This document shows, in pieces, positions 9,092 through 17,094 of a DNA stretch of 64,000 bases (position 1 is its first letter; each line of letters begins with the position of its first letter). Position numbers and translations under genes: made by a program. Where the stretch lies: contig NZ_WOFU01000003.1 in NCBI RefSeq assembly GCF_016879755.1, positions 1 to 64,000 on the forward strand, in the 5' to 3' direction. This stretch comes from Bacillus sp. B15-48 (GTDB taxonomy: Bacteria; Bacillota; Bacilli; Bacillales; Cytobacillaceae). The notes below the pieces were generated by a model. It was not told the origin of the DNA. It was given only the letters and a program-made list of their open reading frames with translations, and did no database searches.

Positions 9092-9896
9092 TTGTTGCAC
9101 CTCCATTAATAATAACAGCTTCATTCTCTATCACACCGGCTGACACAAGTGCCAGTTGGTTTAAAAATTCCATTTGAAATTTGCCCGGACCAGCACCATT
9201 CGCTAAAAATGCCGCTTTTTCAGCTGCTACCCCGTAAAACGCTAATGCTGTCGTTGTTGCTAAAATAATATCTTGCTCAACTGCAGTAAATGCACCGATA
9301 ACAGAACTTAATAGACAACCTGTTCCAGTCACTTTTGTCAAGAGCGGATGGCCATTTTTGACAATATTCGTGATTGTTCCATTAGAAACAACATCTTCTT
9401 TCCCTGTTATGACTACAACATTCCCTAATTCTCTAGCGGTATTCTGAGCTAACTCGATAACGTTACCTTGTTCAACACCGCCATCCACCCCTTTAATTGC
9501 CCAATTTTGTCCAGCAACATTGGCGATTTCCGCGGCATTTCCCCGGATGACTCCTATGCGTACCTCTTCTAAAATTTTCTTTGCAGATTGAGTACGAAAA
9601 CTAGTGGCTCCAGCTCCAACTGGATCAAGAATTACAGGGATGCCACGTTCATTTGCTGCCTTTCCAGCGATTAGCATAGAATCAACCTTTTGCGGATCTA
9701 AAGTCCCAATATTTAAAACGAGCGCATCAGCCATTTTCGCCATTTCAGCCACTTCCTCAACTGCATATGCCATCACTGGTGAAGCTCCGAGCGCTAATAA
9801 CCCGTTAGCAGTAAAATTTGTTACTACCACATTTGTGATATTATGAATCAGAGGGTTCTCTTGTCTTACTTTATCTAAAGTTGCTCCTAACTTCAT
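9081..9896 (-). CDS. thiM: Hydroxyethylthiazole kinase ThiM
   Basis: A 271-aa kinase that phosphorylates salvaged 4-methyl-5-hydroxyethylthiazole. Motifs: [30 protein letters not shown], and [10 protein letters not shown] with the catalytic Cys. ATG at 9896 follows AAGGAGG. Reading further upstream in frame would translate the riboswitch terminator itself, so the longer frame is rejected. First gene of the thiamine salvage operon, controlled by the TPP riboswitch. Confidence 0.97.
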   Translation of the reverse strand: MKLGATLDKVRQENPLIHNITNVVVTNFTANGLLALGASPVMAYAVEEVAEMAKMADALVLNIGTLDPQKVDSMLIAGKAANERGIPVILDPVGAGATSFRTQSAKKILEEVRIGVIRGNAAEIANVAGQNWAIKGVDGGVEQGNVIELAQNTARELGNVVVITGKEDVVSNGTITNIVKNGHPLLTKVTGTGCLLSSVIGAFTAVEQDIILATTTALAFYGVAAEKAAFLANGAGPGKFQMEFLNQLALVSAGVIENEAVIINGGATNAN

Positions 9897-9927
9897 GTGT
9901 AACCTCCTTATAACTAAGCCGTAAAAC

Positions 9928-9960
9928 ACAAAAAACCAGGCCCCTACCGGACCTGGTTTA
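9928..9960 (-). terminator. Riboswitch expression-platform terminator (thi operon)
   Basis: On the minus strand AACCAGGTCC/GGGCCTGGTT with a short loop is followed by TTTTTTGTGTTTT, 25 bp downstream of the TPP aptamer and 32 bp upstream of the thiM start. TPP binding would favour this hairpin and stop transcription before thiM. Confidence 0.88.
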
Positions 9961-9984
9961 AATAGCAAAAATAAGGTAAACTCA

Positions 9985-10085
9985 TTTTTGACTACTTTCC
10001 TACGCTGGTATTACCCAGGTCAGGTCCAAAGGGTTAGAATTCATCTTTCTTCTCAGCCCATAGAAAGGGCACCCCTAGTAGTGTT
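9985..10085 (-). promoter_or_regulatory. TPP riboswitch (thi box)
   Basis: The minus strand carries the conserved aptamer parts in order: CTAGGGGTGCCC with GGGCTGAGA (J2/3, P2-P3), an expanded P3, then ACCCTTTGGACCTGACCTGG and GGTAATACCAGCGTAGGAAAGT (P4-P5). It lies about 90 nt upstream of thiM, followed by an intrinsic terminator, so control is by transcription attenuation. Confidence 0.96.
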
Positions 10086-10309
10086 CTAATCAACCTTATT
10101 TTATCATAATTATATGAAGAAGTTACGAACAATTTTAACTTTAGAAAAAAATATGAATTATTATAATCAAAAAACGCTATTAAACTAACTCTCTCTTTTT
10201 TATTAAAACATTGAGATTATTAATAAAAACATTTTGACAATGCTATTAATATAGGTTAATTATTAGTATAGGTGGTAAATTATTTCTACTATTTAAAGAG
10301 GTGTAGTGA

Positions 10310-10546
10310 TTGAACAAAGAGTTTATTAAATTTTTAAGGAAAAGTTATAATTTGAATCAAAGAGACTTTGCTAAAATCGTGAACTGTAGTTTCGCATTAA
10401 TTGCACTTGTAGAAGTTGGCAAAAGAAGAGTAACTGAAAACCTAGAAGAGAAAATTAAAGATGCATTTGACCTTGATGAGAATCAAATCCAATCCATTAC
10501 CGCAATTATTAAAAACTTTGGAGAGGGAGCTCCACCATTTATATAA
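10310..10546 (+). CDS. XRE-type helix-turn-helix protein, 78 aa
   Basis: A 78-aa DNA-binding protein with one HTH: KFLRKSYNLNQRDFAKIVNCSFALIALVEVGKRR. TTG start at 10310 with AAAGAGGTG upstream. It stands alone outside the prophage. Downstream, GAGAGGGAG inside the last codons can pair with CTCCCTCTC at about 10579-10587, enclosing a 50-nt loop. Target unknown. Confidence 0.75.
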   Translation: MNKEFIKFLRKSYNLNQRDFAKIVNCSFALIALVEVGKRRVTENLEEKIKDAFDLDENQIQSITAIIKNFGEGAPPFI

Positions 10547-10606
10547 TCCTTACAATAAAAAAGAGCTGCTTATGCAACTCCCTCTCACTTTCTACCAATT
10601 ATAAAA

Positions 10607-11257
10607 TTAAAGAATAACTTCCTTCTTTTCCAGATAGCGTTCCATTTTTCTTTTGATTCGTTGCAGTGCGTTGTCAATTGATTTCACATGTGTATTAACG
10701 TTTTTTGAAATCTCAACATATGAGTGACCTGCAATATGCAATTCTAATACTCGACGTTCCAAATCACTTAACCGTTCAGACATTTTTTTCTCCAAATCAT
10801 TGGCTTTTTCCTGATCAATAATTAATTGCATCGGGTCATTTTCCTTTGGTCCAGTAATAACATCAAGCAACGTATGATTGGACTCCTCTTCATAAATCGG
10901 CTTGTTAAGAGAAATGTAGGAGTTTAGAGGGGTATGCTTTTGCCGTGTAGCTGATTTGACTGCAGTAATGATTTGTCTAGTGATACATAGTTCTGCAAAC
11001 GCTTTAAATGACGAAAGCTTGTCCACATTAAAGTCACGAATTGCTTTGTACAATCCGATCATTCCTTCCTGGATGATGTCTTCTTTTTCACCGCCAATTA
11101 AAAAGTATCTACTAGCCTTTGCTCGAACAAAACTCCTATAACGCTTCATCAATATTTCCGATGCATCCCCATCGCCGTCTTGGAACAGCTGGACCAAAAT
11201 TTCATCATTCATTTCAGTATAATTTTGCATCAGCTTTTCTCTGGTGACCACACTCAC
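10607..11257 (-). CDS. SigH-like RNA polymerase sigma factor (sigma-30 type)
   Basis: A 216-aa sigma-70 family protein very close to Bacillus SigH (about 218 aa). Region 2 shows RSFVRAKASRYFLIGGEKED and IIQEGMIGLYKAIRDF; then LSSFKAFAELCITRQIITAVK; region 4 has LSDLERRVLELHIAGHSYVEIS and KSIDNALQRIKRKMERYLE. GTG at 11257 has GGAGG 8 nt upstream. Normal sigH sits between yacP and secE near rplK; this copy lies beside thi genes and a lipase, so it may be a second SigH paralogue or a moved sigH. SigH drives the entry to sporulation and competence. Confidence 0.85.
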   Translation of the reverse strand: MSVVTREKLMQNYTEMNDEILVQLFQDGDGDASEILMKRYRSFVRAKASRYFLIGGEKEDIIQEGMIGLYKAIRDFNVDKLSSFKAFAELCITRQIITAVKSATRQKHTPLNSYISLNKPIYEEESNHTLLDVITGPKENDPMQLIIDQEKANDLEKKMSERLSDLERRVLELHIAGHSYVEISKNVNTHVKSIDNALQRIKRKMERYLEKKEVIL

Positions 11258-11671
11258 ATTGTTAACCTCCGACAAATATATTTTTCTTGATGTTCCCAAC
11301 TATTCCAGTAAAGGATTGAACACCTTACATATATTTAATAGTATCGCAGACGGTCAATAAAAGAAATTTAAAAATATCGACTTTTTTTTACATGATTCGT
11401 AAATTTGTCACGATTTGATAGCAAAATCATTCGATTATGCGCATTAACTGAATAATTTAAATCACATTTGTCGAAACTTTTTGAATGATTCAAAGAATAA
11501 ATTCATTTTTCTTTCCAAATAATTTTAATCCCTCTTCCATTACGTTCTTCGCTTACCATTAAAAAAAACGATTCATTTTCCGAATGATTTTACTTTTAGT
11601 GGAAAATACTACCTAGGTATTAGTTAAATTTCCCTTGATATAATACTGGATATGAAGGAGAGATTTTCATC
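11258..11671. other. AT-rich intergenic region between divergent genes
   Basis: No gene found in about 410 bp. A TATAAT at about 11638-11643, followed by GAAGGAGAG at the hydrolase start, marks the probable rightward promoter. The left part should hold the promoter of the sigma factor gene. No repeat or strong fold stands out. Confidence 0.5.
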
Positions 11672-12490
11672 ATGAAAGGATTAAAATATTTACTAATCTG
11701 CGCGTTGATTCTAGTAGTTAGTGTTGGAGGATGGATTTATTCCCCTCAATATCAAATCAATAAGCTCAAGAGGGAAAGTATGGCAGTTGGCAAAGACTTT
11801 AGTAAAGAAACATACTTAGATTATTACCGGCAATCCAAAAAGGAAGACATTTACCATCTAGCACTTGGTGATTCCATCATACATGGGTTTGGTGTAGGTG
11901 AGAAAGAGAACTTTGTCTACAACTTCTCTAACCAATTAGGGGAGGAGATAAATAAAACCGTTCATTATAACAATAAGGGGAAAAATGGTATGACAAGTAC
12001 GGACTTACATAAGCTCATTCACGATGGAGTTTACGATCAAGAAATTGCTAATTCGGATATTATTACAATCAATATCGGAGGCAATGATGTTCTTAAAACT
12101 GCACGAAAAAAAGATTATTATGAGGCAGTAAAGTCATTTAATACACTGCAGTCGACTTTTACGAAAAATTTGACAAGTACTATTAATAAAATCAAAAAAA
12201 TCAATCCTAATGTTACGATTGTTCTCTTAGAGTTATACAATCCATTGCCTGCAGAACATCAATTGGCTCGTGTTGCCGAAAGCTTATTATCGAAATGGAA
12301 TATAAAGATCTATGAAATAGCTAAAGAAACGCCTTCATCACTTGTTGTGCAAACAACAAAAGTCATAAATAGCAAAAATCAACAAAACCTTTCACAAGAT
12401 GGCGTCCATCCAAATCCAGCAGGGTATGCTGCGATAACAAAACAATTATTAAAACAATTTTCCAAGGAATTTCGTAGACAAGCAGTCTAA
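11672..12490 (+). CDS. SGNH/GDSL-family hydrolase, membrane anchored or exported
   Basis: A 272-aa esterase/lipase-type hydrolase. The N-terminal hydrophobic segment (about residues 5-23) is a signal anchor or signal peptide without a lipobox. Block I is LALGDSIIHGFGVG with the nucleophile Ser, block III is NIGGNDVL, and the catalytic DGVHPNPAGY block lies near the C-terminus. Related Bacillus proteins (YpmR type) are extracytoplasmic. GAAGGAGAG precedes the ATG. Substrate unknown. Confidence 0.9.
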   Translation: MKGLKYLLICALILVVSVGGWIYSPQYQINKLKRESMAVGKDFSKETYLDYYRQSKKEDIYHLALGDSIIHGFGVGEKENFVYNFSNQLGEEINKTVHYNNKGKNGMTSTDLHKLIHDGVYDQEIANSDIITINIGGNDVLKTARKKDYYEAVKSFNTLQSTFTKNLTSTINKIKKINPNVTIVLLELYNPLPAEHQLARVAESLLSKWNIKIYEIAKETPSSLVVQTTKVINSKNQQNLSQDGVHPNPAGYAAITKQLLKQFSKEFRRQAV

Positions 12491-12660
12491 GGACATAAGG
12501 TTGTGCTTTTGGATTCACGCGATTTCCTGTTTTACTCGCAGCATATTATCTCTTACTATGATTCAGCGGCAAGCGAACGATTGTCCGCTCCACTTTTAAT
12601 ATTCATCTTAAAATTATAGCAGGGGTATTGCTGCCTGTTAATCCGCGATAAACACAAAAA

Positions 12661-12690
12661 GCTCAGATTTTCTCTGAGCATTTTTTCTTC
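12661..12690 (+). terminator. Rho-independent terminator
   Basis: GCTCAG/CTGAGC with a 7-nt loop followed by ATTTTTTCTTCTT, about 170 bp after the hydrolase stop codon. An A-run on its left would allow weak leftward use. Confidence 0.75.
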
Positions 12691-13225
12691 TTCTTAGCAC
12701 CCTTCAAGAACAATAACTTAAACTTACCTCTTAACAAACTAATTTTAGTATTGCGCCTATTTTTCCTTATTTACTCTTATTAATTCAATAAACACTCTTA
12801 TAACTATAAATTTAATATTCATTGAAATGAAGGTATGATACCATTTCCACCACTTGTGTCATTTAATCAAGTTTAAGTACCTACCTGTCAAACAATGATC
12901 CAATCTTTAATTGGTTTCTTTCTAAAAGCAAATGGAAATAAAAACAGACCGACCAAGGCAAAAATTCTTAGAGTAACTTTCCCCAATATACCCACACCCT
13001 TATGTAAACTCAAAGATACAGGTATTTTCTCCTAATCGATCATTAATATACATGTTTAAGTACTGCTCCTTAGTTTAAGTCCATTTATTCACATTTTAGA
13101 GAAATACAAAAGCCTCCCAGTGGAAGATCCATTTTCGGTCATATTTAGTGAGTTGACCGCACATAGACCGTTTCACTCGAAGGCTTAAAACGATGATATA
13201 TTGCGAGTTATATACCATTTATTAG
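12691..13225. other. Non-coding chromosomal region next to attL, with a folded element
   Basis: No open frame of note. At 13110-13186 the ends AAGCCT/AGGCTT and GTG/CAC pair, and CGGTC/GACCG pairs inside. Read leftward it ends AGGCTTTTGTATTT, terminator-like. Before phage entry this segment lay directly downstream of tRNA-Arg, so it may be part of the tRNA transcript's 3' end. The rest is AT-rich without visible features. Confidence 0.4.
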
Positions 13226-13270
13226 ACGTCCCAGAAGGGATTCGAACCCCCGACCTACAGTTTAGGAAAC
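13226..13270 (-). repeat. attL (45-bp core, displaced tRNA-Arg 3' end)
   Basis: 45 bp identical to 53529-53573. It covers the anticodon-stem 3' side, T arm and acceptor 3' strand of tRNA-Arg but lacks the 5' half. This is therefore the original chromosomal 3' end, displaced when the phage supplied its own copy. Confidence 0.95.
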
Positions 13271-13386
13271 GGATGGGGTTAAAAAGTTGCCCGGGGATTA
13301 GGTAGGGTAAAATCCGATTATATCAACGGTTTACAGGATAGAGTTTATTGATTTCGGAACTTTTTTGAACAATAATGGTGAAATTC

Positions 13387-13408
13387 TACCCCAACTCTGC
13401 CCCAATTG
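13387..13408 (+). promoter_or_regulatory. Candidate integrase arm sites, left
   Basis: Two CTRCCCCA units start 11 bp apart (13387 and 13398), one helical turn. The same pair with the same spacing and orientation occurs beside attR at 53439-53460. Direct repeats flanking the core are what the N-terminal arm-binding domain of Tn916/lambda-type integrases recognises. Inferred. Confidence 0.6.
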
Positions 13409-13420
13409 GGGTTCTTTTTT

Positions 13421-13840
13421 TTATATTGATTTTCCGACTTGTTCCAATAATTTTAAAAGTAAAGGGGTTAGTTGCACCAAACAATAGCCCAGGCTTGAGT
13501 TAAGGATTAGTTGAAAGCCCTTGTCTTTCTGCCCTATTAAAATGAGCAACGCCCCTCCTGTTATCATTACCCCTGCGATCGGTAAAGCTAAATCAATCAT
13601 CAGTTCAATTAACGGATCGAATGCATGCAGAATGCTTTCTTTTGTAGCTTGTGGCACCGTTCCGACTTCTACAGCTTCTCGTGCAAATGTTTTTGAACCT
13701 TTTAATGCATCCCAAACAAATGGAATGGTAACAGATGCCTTTAGTAATTCCTTTAAATTACCTTTTTTGTACTTTGTACTATTACCACCCTTATATCCAT
13801 CCGTTACAAACTCATTAAAGCTAATCACTTCTGTTCTCAT
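13421..13840 (-). CDS. Two-TM membrane protein, 139 aa (pilin/TrbC-like topology)
   Basis: A 139-aa protein with a polar N-terminal 75 residues and two hydrophobic helices (about 80-100, AGVMITGGALLILIG, and 108-131). The short polar turn between them (QKDKG) gives a VirB2/TrbC-like outline, but no family is firmly recognised. It starts one base after the stop of the 79-aa gene and is last in the FtsK module beside attL. A role with the FtsK-like ATPase in a membrane complex is inferred. Confidence 0.75.
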   Translation of the reverse strand: MRTEVISFNEFVTDGYKGGNSTKYKKGNLKELLKASVTIPFVWDALKGSKTFAREAVEVGTVPQATKESILHAFDPLIELMIDLALPIAGVMITGGALLILIGQKDKGFQLILNSSLGYCLVQLTPLLLKLLEQVGKSI

Positions 13841-13841
13841 T

Positions 13842-14081
13842 TTAAAGCCCCCTCAAAAAGAGTAAAATACCAAGTATTCCAGTGCCAATCACAAAGGGTT
13901 TGGTTGGCCTAAATAAGTACAGCATGACAAACCACGACAACGGCAGCCATAAATCCATGTTGATAAATGTCCATTGCAGCATATCTACCAACATTTTGTT
14001 TATTTGCTCTACCTCCCAACCAACAATCACATCTGCGAATCTATTGTAACCATCAAGTAAGTTCTGACCTAATTTAGACAT
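13842..14081 (-). CDS. Small two-TM membrane protein, 79 aa
   Basis: 79 aa with an amphipathic N-terminus and two membrane helices (about 37-56 and 61-78) separated by PTKP. AGGGAGG precedes the ATG. It lies 12 bp after the replication-relaxation gene and abuts the next gene, so the four genes form one operon. Function unknown; likely partner of the 139-aa membrane protein. Confidence 0.75.
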   Translation of the reverse strand: MSKLGQNLLDGYNRFADVIVGWEVEQINKMLVDMLQWTFINMDLWLPLSWFVMLYLFRPTKPFVIGTGILGILLFLRGL

Positions 14082-14093
14082 AGATAGTCCTCC

Positions 14094-14669
14094 CTATTTA
14101 ATATCATCCCAAAGAAAGACTTTTCCCTTTAGCCCTTCACATAAGGTTTCGATTCTCTTTTTCCGGTAAGGCGTTGCTGTTACCCATATCAAAGCAAAGT
14201 TAGGATTAATGGCAGCAAGTTGTTTGTAGCGTCTTATTTTCGCGGTATTGTTACTCATCGATTGTTTATAATCAACTTCGATAAAATGGTGGAGTTTGTT
14301 AGAGGTGAATGTTGCGTCGGCAATTATAGAAAGGTTGTTTATGGAGATTTTCACTTCGTTTTTCCATGTAGATGGCCTGCCAAGATGAATAAACAGGTCA
14401 TTTCGCATCAAGAAATGATTGACCATCGCTGTTTTTTTCCGTACTTTTTCAGCATGAACACGATCACGACCTGCAGCATTAAGATAGTACACTTTCTTTC
14501 TGCCCTCATTAAAATAGGTTAGGTATTCCGACATGTCGCTAAGAACCCTTTGAGCATTTCGAGTTTGACCTAGATCGTGCATTCTTTGCAGCTGGTCTCT
14601 GGTTAGGTAGTCACATCTCTTCAAACTCAAAAGAATTTGATCTATCCTGTTTTCCTTCTCGATGTTCAT
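14094..14669 (-). CDS. Replication-relaxation family protein
   Basis: A 191-aa protein matching the Replic_Relax type: an N-terminal winged helix (RIDQILLSLKRCDYLTRDQLQRMH, then RVLSDMSEYL) and a C-terminal alpha/beta domain with ADATF, HFIEVDYKQS and KIRRYKQL, a layout like PD-(D/E)XK nuclease folds. ATG at 14669 has AAAGGAGG upstream. It overlaps the FtsK gene by 59 bp. On plasmids and some phages the family sits beside FtsK/HerA ATPases; DNA binding or nicking is inferred. Confidence 0.85.
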   Translation of the reverse strand: MNIEKENRIDQILLSLKRCDYLTRDQLQRMHDLGQTRNAQRVLSDMSEYLTYFNEGRKKVYYLNAAGRDRVHAEKVRKKTAMVNHFLMRNDLFIHLGRPSTWKNEVKISINNLSIIADATFTSNKLHHFIEVDYKQSMSNNTAKIRRYKQLAAINPNFALIWVTATPYRKKRIETLCEGLKGKVFLWDDIK

Positions 14670-15879
14670 CGGAATCCTCCTTTCTAGGATTAAAGGTGAT
14701 GTGTGGACCAATGCATTTTTTAATCTGTTTATTAGAAATGAAAGGCGTTTGAACAACCTGACTTTTCACATTTTTATAAATCCCTCTACCTGGTATTAAA
14801 GGCAATTCCTCAGCTCCCGTTTGACCTAGTGCAGTATTGGATGCTGTGGCATCATCTAAAACAAAACAGAATCGACTTGGTATGTTTCTTTTTGTCTGTT
14901 GTGGAATCGCCTGTGCAGAAGGGTACTGAGTGCTATAAATGAGATAATAACCGCCGCCTCTTCCCCTTCGGGCGATGTCAGTTACAATTTCCATACAATC
15001 TTTATCATCGGCAATGTCAGCTGCTTCATCGATAATAATAAAATGACGTTCTTTTCTCCCGGATTCCTTTATGTCCTCATAACCTTGGTCCACAATGTCT
15101 TGATAAGTTTGATTCATTTCTTTTTGAATAGCGTCAAGGATTTCCTTTGCTTCCTTCGGTTCACGTGTGAAATGGGTTGTTTGCTTTAAGTTTTTGAACC
15201 GTTGGAAAGCAGATCCTCCCTTCAAGTCAATTAAATGCAATTTTACGTCATTAGGCATTTGCAACACCAGAGAGGTAACGATGAGTTTTAATATGACACT
15301 TTTTCCATACCCCGAGGCACCAGCTATGATTAAATGCTTATGTTCATCAAAATCATGTCTTACAACCCCATGGCGAGTGACACCGATTGACACGGACCAA
15401 GAGCCTTGCTTTAAATAACTTTCATTCCAGTCGTAACGATCCTTCATCTTTTCGTTATAAACCCGTATTTTTAGCATTCCATCAAACTCAAATTCTATTT
15501 CCTTCCGACTTATCTTTTTAGTGGTAAGGATGTTGATAATTTGTTTTAATGCCGTCTTATCCCATTTGATCTTTAATAAGTCTCTAGGTTCAAATTCCAA
15601 ATATTTATGCCGGATGTTTAAGCCGTCCTCCAATACATGTTTGTTTTCTTCTAACTTTGTTCGGTCAAATCCTAAAGGCACTTGGTAAACGTACTCAATT
15701 CCCCCTTCGATTTTTCTTTTTCTCTTGAGATGAATAGTTTCACCTTTGACGTTCCAGGAAGAATTAGAGAAGATTTTTTTAATTTTATCCGCATCATTTG
15801 TTGGTGATCCACTTTTTTGAAGATAAGCGTATCCAGCTAAGCCTCCCATGAAAACAGTTGAAACGATCTCAAATAACAA
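14611..15879 (-). CDS. FtsK/SpoIIIE-type DNA translocase ATPase with N-terminal TM
   Basis: A 422-aa protein: one membrane helix at residues 2-20, a divergent middle region, then a RecA-like FtsK motor with Walker A GASGYGKS (187-194), Walker B HFIIIDEAAD (about 279-288) and IARRGRGGGYYLIYSTQYP. It lacks the gamma DNA-reading domain of true FtsK and the four-TM anchor. This form is typical of coupling or DNA-transfer ATPases on plasmids and integrative elements (TcpA/HerA-like). TTG at 15879 has AAGGTGG 9 nt upstream. First gene of the module. Confidence 0.88.
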   Translation of the reverse strand: MLFEIVSTVFMGGLAGYAYLQKSGSPTNDADKIKKIFSNSSWNVKGETIHLKRKRKIEGGIEYVYQVPLGFDRTKLEENKHVLEDGLNIRHKYLEFEPRDLLKIKWDKTALKQIINILTTKKISRKEIEFEFDGMLKIRVYNEKMKDRYDWNESYLKQGSWSVSIGVTRHGVVRHDFDEHKHLIIAGASGYGKSVILKLIVTSLVLQMPNDVKLHLIDLKGGSAFQRFKNLKQTTHFTREPKEAKEILDAIQKEMNQTYQDIVDQGYEDIKESGRKERHFIIIDEAADIADDKDCMEIVTDIARRGRGGGYYLIYSTQYPSAQAIPQQTKRNIPSRFCFVLDDATASNTALGQTGAEELPLIPGRGIYKNVKSQVVQTPFISNKQIKKCIGPHITFNPRKEDSDEHREGKQDRSNSFEFEEM

Positions 15880-16081
15880 AACGCAGCACCACCTTGAAAA
15901 TTTAATATTACGTAGTAATAGTTGCAGGGAAAACGAATGCAAGAAAAGATGCTGTAACTGTTGATATGATTGAACTCGTGAGTTTCACTTACATATTCAT
16001 GATGTGAATTTTAAAACGAATGTAATGAACGAATAAAAAAGCGAAGTATTTAGTGAATGGTAAATGATATTTAAAGAGGTT

Positions 16082-16113
16082 TTGTCCTATACCCAAAAAT
16101 TTTAAGAGGACAA
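16082..16113 (+). promoter_or_regulatory. Inverted repeat, candidate operator
   Basis: TTGTCCT (16082-16088) and AGGACAA (16107-16113) form an inverted repeat about 40 bp upstream of the 67-aa HTH gene and within the divergent region facing the FtsK operon. It could be the binding site of that HTH protein. No direct evidence. Confidence 0.45.
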
Positions 16114-16150
16114 GACAATTTTTTAGCGAATAGATTAAACAGGTGATTTT

Positions 16151-16354
16151 ATGGAGACAAAATTAGAAAAAATTATAAAAGAGCGAGGATTAAAAAAGGG
16201 ATTTATTGCAGAAAAAGCAGGCTTATCAAGAAGCGCATTTAGTTTAGTTTGCTCTGGAAAATCTGTACCGACATTGCTCGCAGCGATTAGGATTGCCAGA
16301 GTGCTAAACACGACTGTAGAGGAATTATGGGGAAATTTAATCGAACACGATTAA
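16151..16354 (+). CDS. XRE/Cro-type HTH regulator, 67 aa
   Basis: A 67-aa single-domain HTH protein: KIIKERGLKKGFIAEKAGLSRSAFSLVCSGKSVPTLLAA with the usual five-helix pattern. ATG preceded by AGGTGATTTT. It is divergent from the FtsK module and heads a three-gene rightward operon. It probably controls one or both directions. Confidence 0.85.
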   Translation: METKLEKIIKERGLKKGFIAEKAGLSRSAFSLVCSGKSVPTLLAAIRIARVLNTTVEELWGNLIEHD

Positions 16355-16530
16355 TGAGAGGTGAACAATGTGAGAGATGTGGTCTTAATAAGCAAACAAG
16401 ATTATTAGAAACAGGTGAGTGTAGTTGCTGGGAATGCCAAGAGGACTACGAAAAAATTATGATCCAAGTAAGTGTAGGGTTTTCTAAAAAAACAGAAAAA
16501 GAAATGGTGCAATTTTTCTTAAAAACTTAA
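16354..16530 (+). CDS. Small Zn-ribbon-like protein, 58 aa
   Basis: 58 aa starting MRGEQCERCG, with CxxC (CERC) and CSCWEC cysteines about 18 residues apart, a likely zinc ribbon. The chosen start forms a TAATG overlap with the HTH gene stop, indicating coupled translation. An upstream in-frame ATG at 16327 has GAGG only 4 nt away and is the alternative. Function unknown. Confidence 0.6.
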   Translation: MRGEQCERCGLNKQTRLLETGECSCWECQEDYEKIMIQVSVGFSKKTEKEMVQFFLKT

Positions 16531-16564
16531 GTCCCACGAATTATTGCTGAGAGAAGAAAAGAAA

Positions 16565-16771
16565 TTGAACGTAACAATAGTAATTAGGTATACTTCCCCA
16601 GCTGGCGAAGTAATGCAGCGTGGGTCCTTCTCTCTTCGTGGGAAGAAACCGGAAGAGGTTGCTTATGAATGGTGGAAGAAAATTAAACTGGAAGTGTATA
16701 CAAAAGAATTAGTTAGTGTAGAAGTCAATGGTGAGGATATAACGGATAAGGTTAAGGCCCTACTCAATTGA
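16565..16771 (+). CDS. Hypothetical small phage protein, 68 aa
   Basis: 68 aa, beta-rich then helical (VTIVIRYTSPAGEVMQRGSF, EEVAYEWWKKIKLEVY, VSVEVNGEDITDKVK). TTG at 16565 has GAGAAGAAAAG upstream; an earlier in-frame start at 16544 has none. Short proteins of this shape occur in Bacillus phages; function unknown. Its stop codon lies in the stem of the following terminator. Confidence 0.6.
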   Translation: MNVTIVIRYTSPAGEVMQRGSFSLRGKKPEEVAYEWWKKIKLEVYTKELVSVEVNGEDITDKVKALLN

Positions 16772-16790
16772 GTAAGGGCTTGGATTTTTC
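16756..16790 (+). terminator. Rho-independent terminator
   Basis: GCCC plus the palindrome TACTCAATTGAGTA plus AGGGC form a long hairpin followed by TTGGATTTTTC. It ends the three-gene rightward operon. Confidence 0.8.
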
Positions 16791-16878
16791 TTTATTAGGA
16801 TTAATAAATAGGCTTGAAAAAACATATTATAAATGAGATTATAAAATCAAATCAAATTAACGAAGGGATTGGAGGAAA

Positions 16879-17094
16879 ATGATAAAGTACTTTCAGATCT
16901 TTTACGGATATTCATTTGTAATTTCCTTGATCTATATAATTACTAAGTTATTTTCCTTATTAGTTCCTATTAGCTCACTTTTTTATATTTTAATATTAGT
17001 TACTTTAATTCTTATTAGGGTTTATCCTCATGAAGATCGCCCGCACTATCCATTTGCTTTTGATCTTCAATTATTTTACCAGCATCGAAACTAG
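16879..17094 (+). CDS. Possible small membrane protein, 71 aa
   Basis: 71 aa with two hydrophobic segments (about 5-30 and 33-49) and a polar tail. GGAGG lies 5 nt before the ATG. The last 80 bp overlap the 3' end of the convergent 371-aa gene, so the C-terminal tail may be a chance extension. No family recognised. Confidence 0.4.
   Translation: MIKYFQIFYGYSFVISLIYIITKLFSLLVPISSLFYILILVTLILIRVYPHEDRPHYPFAFDLQLFYQHRN

Noticed and set aside
9897-9968. Longer ThiM N-terminus
   Set aside because: The extra codons are the riboswitch terminator hairpin read as protein; AAGGAGG marks the later ATG.
13226-13270. A second tRNA-Arg gene at the left end
   Set aside because: Only the 3' half is present; the 5' acceptor strand and D arm are missing. 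It is the displaced attL copy.
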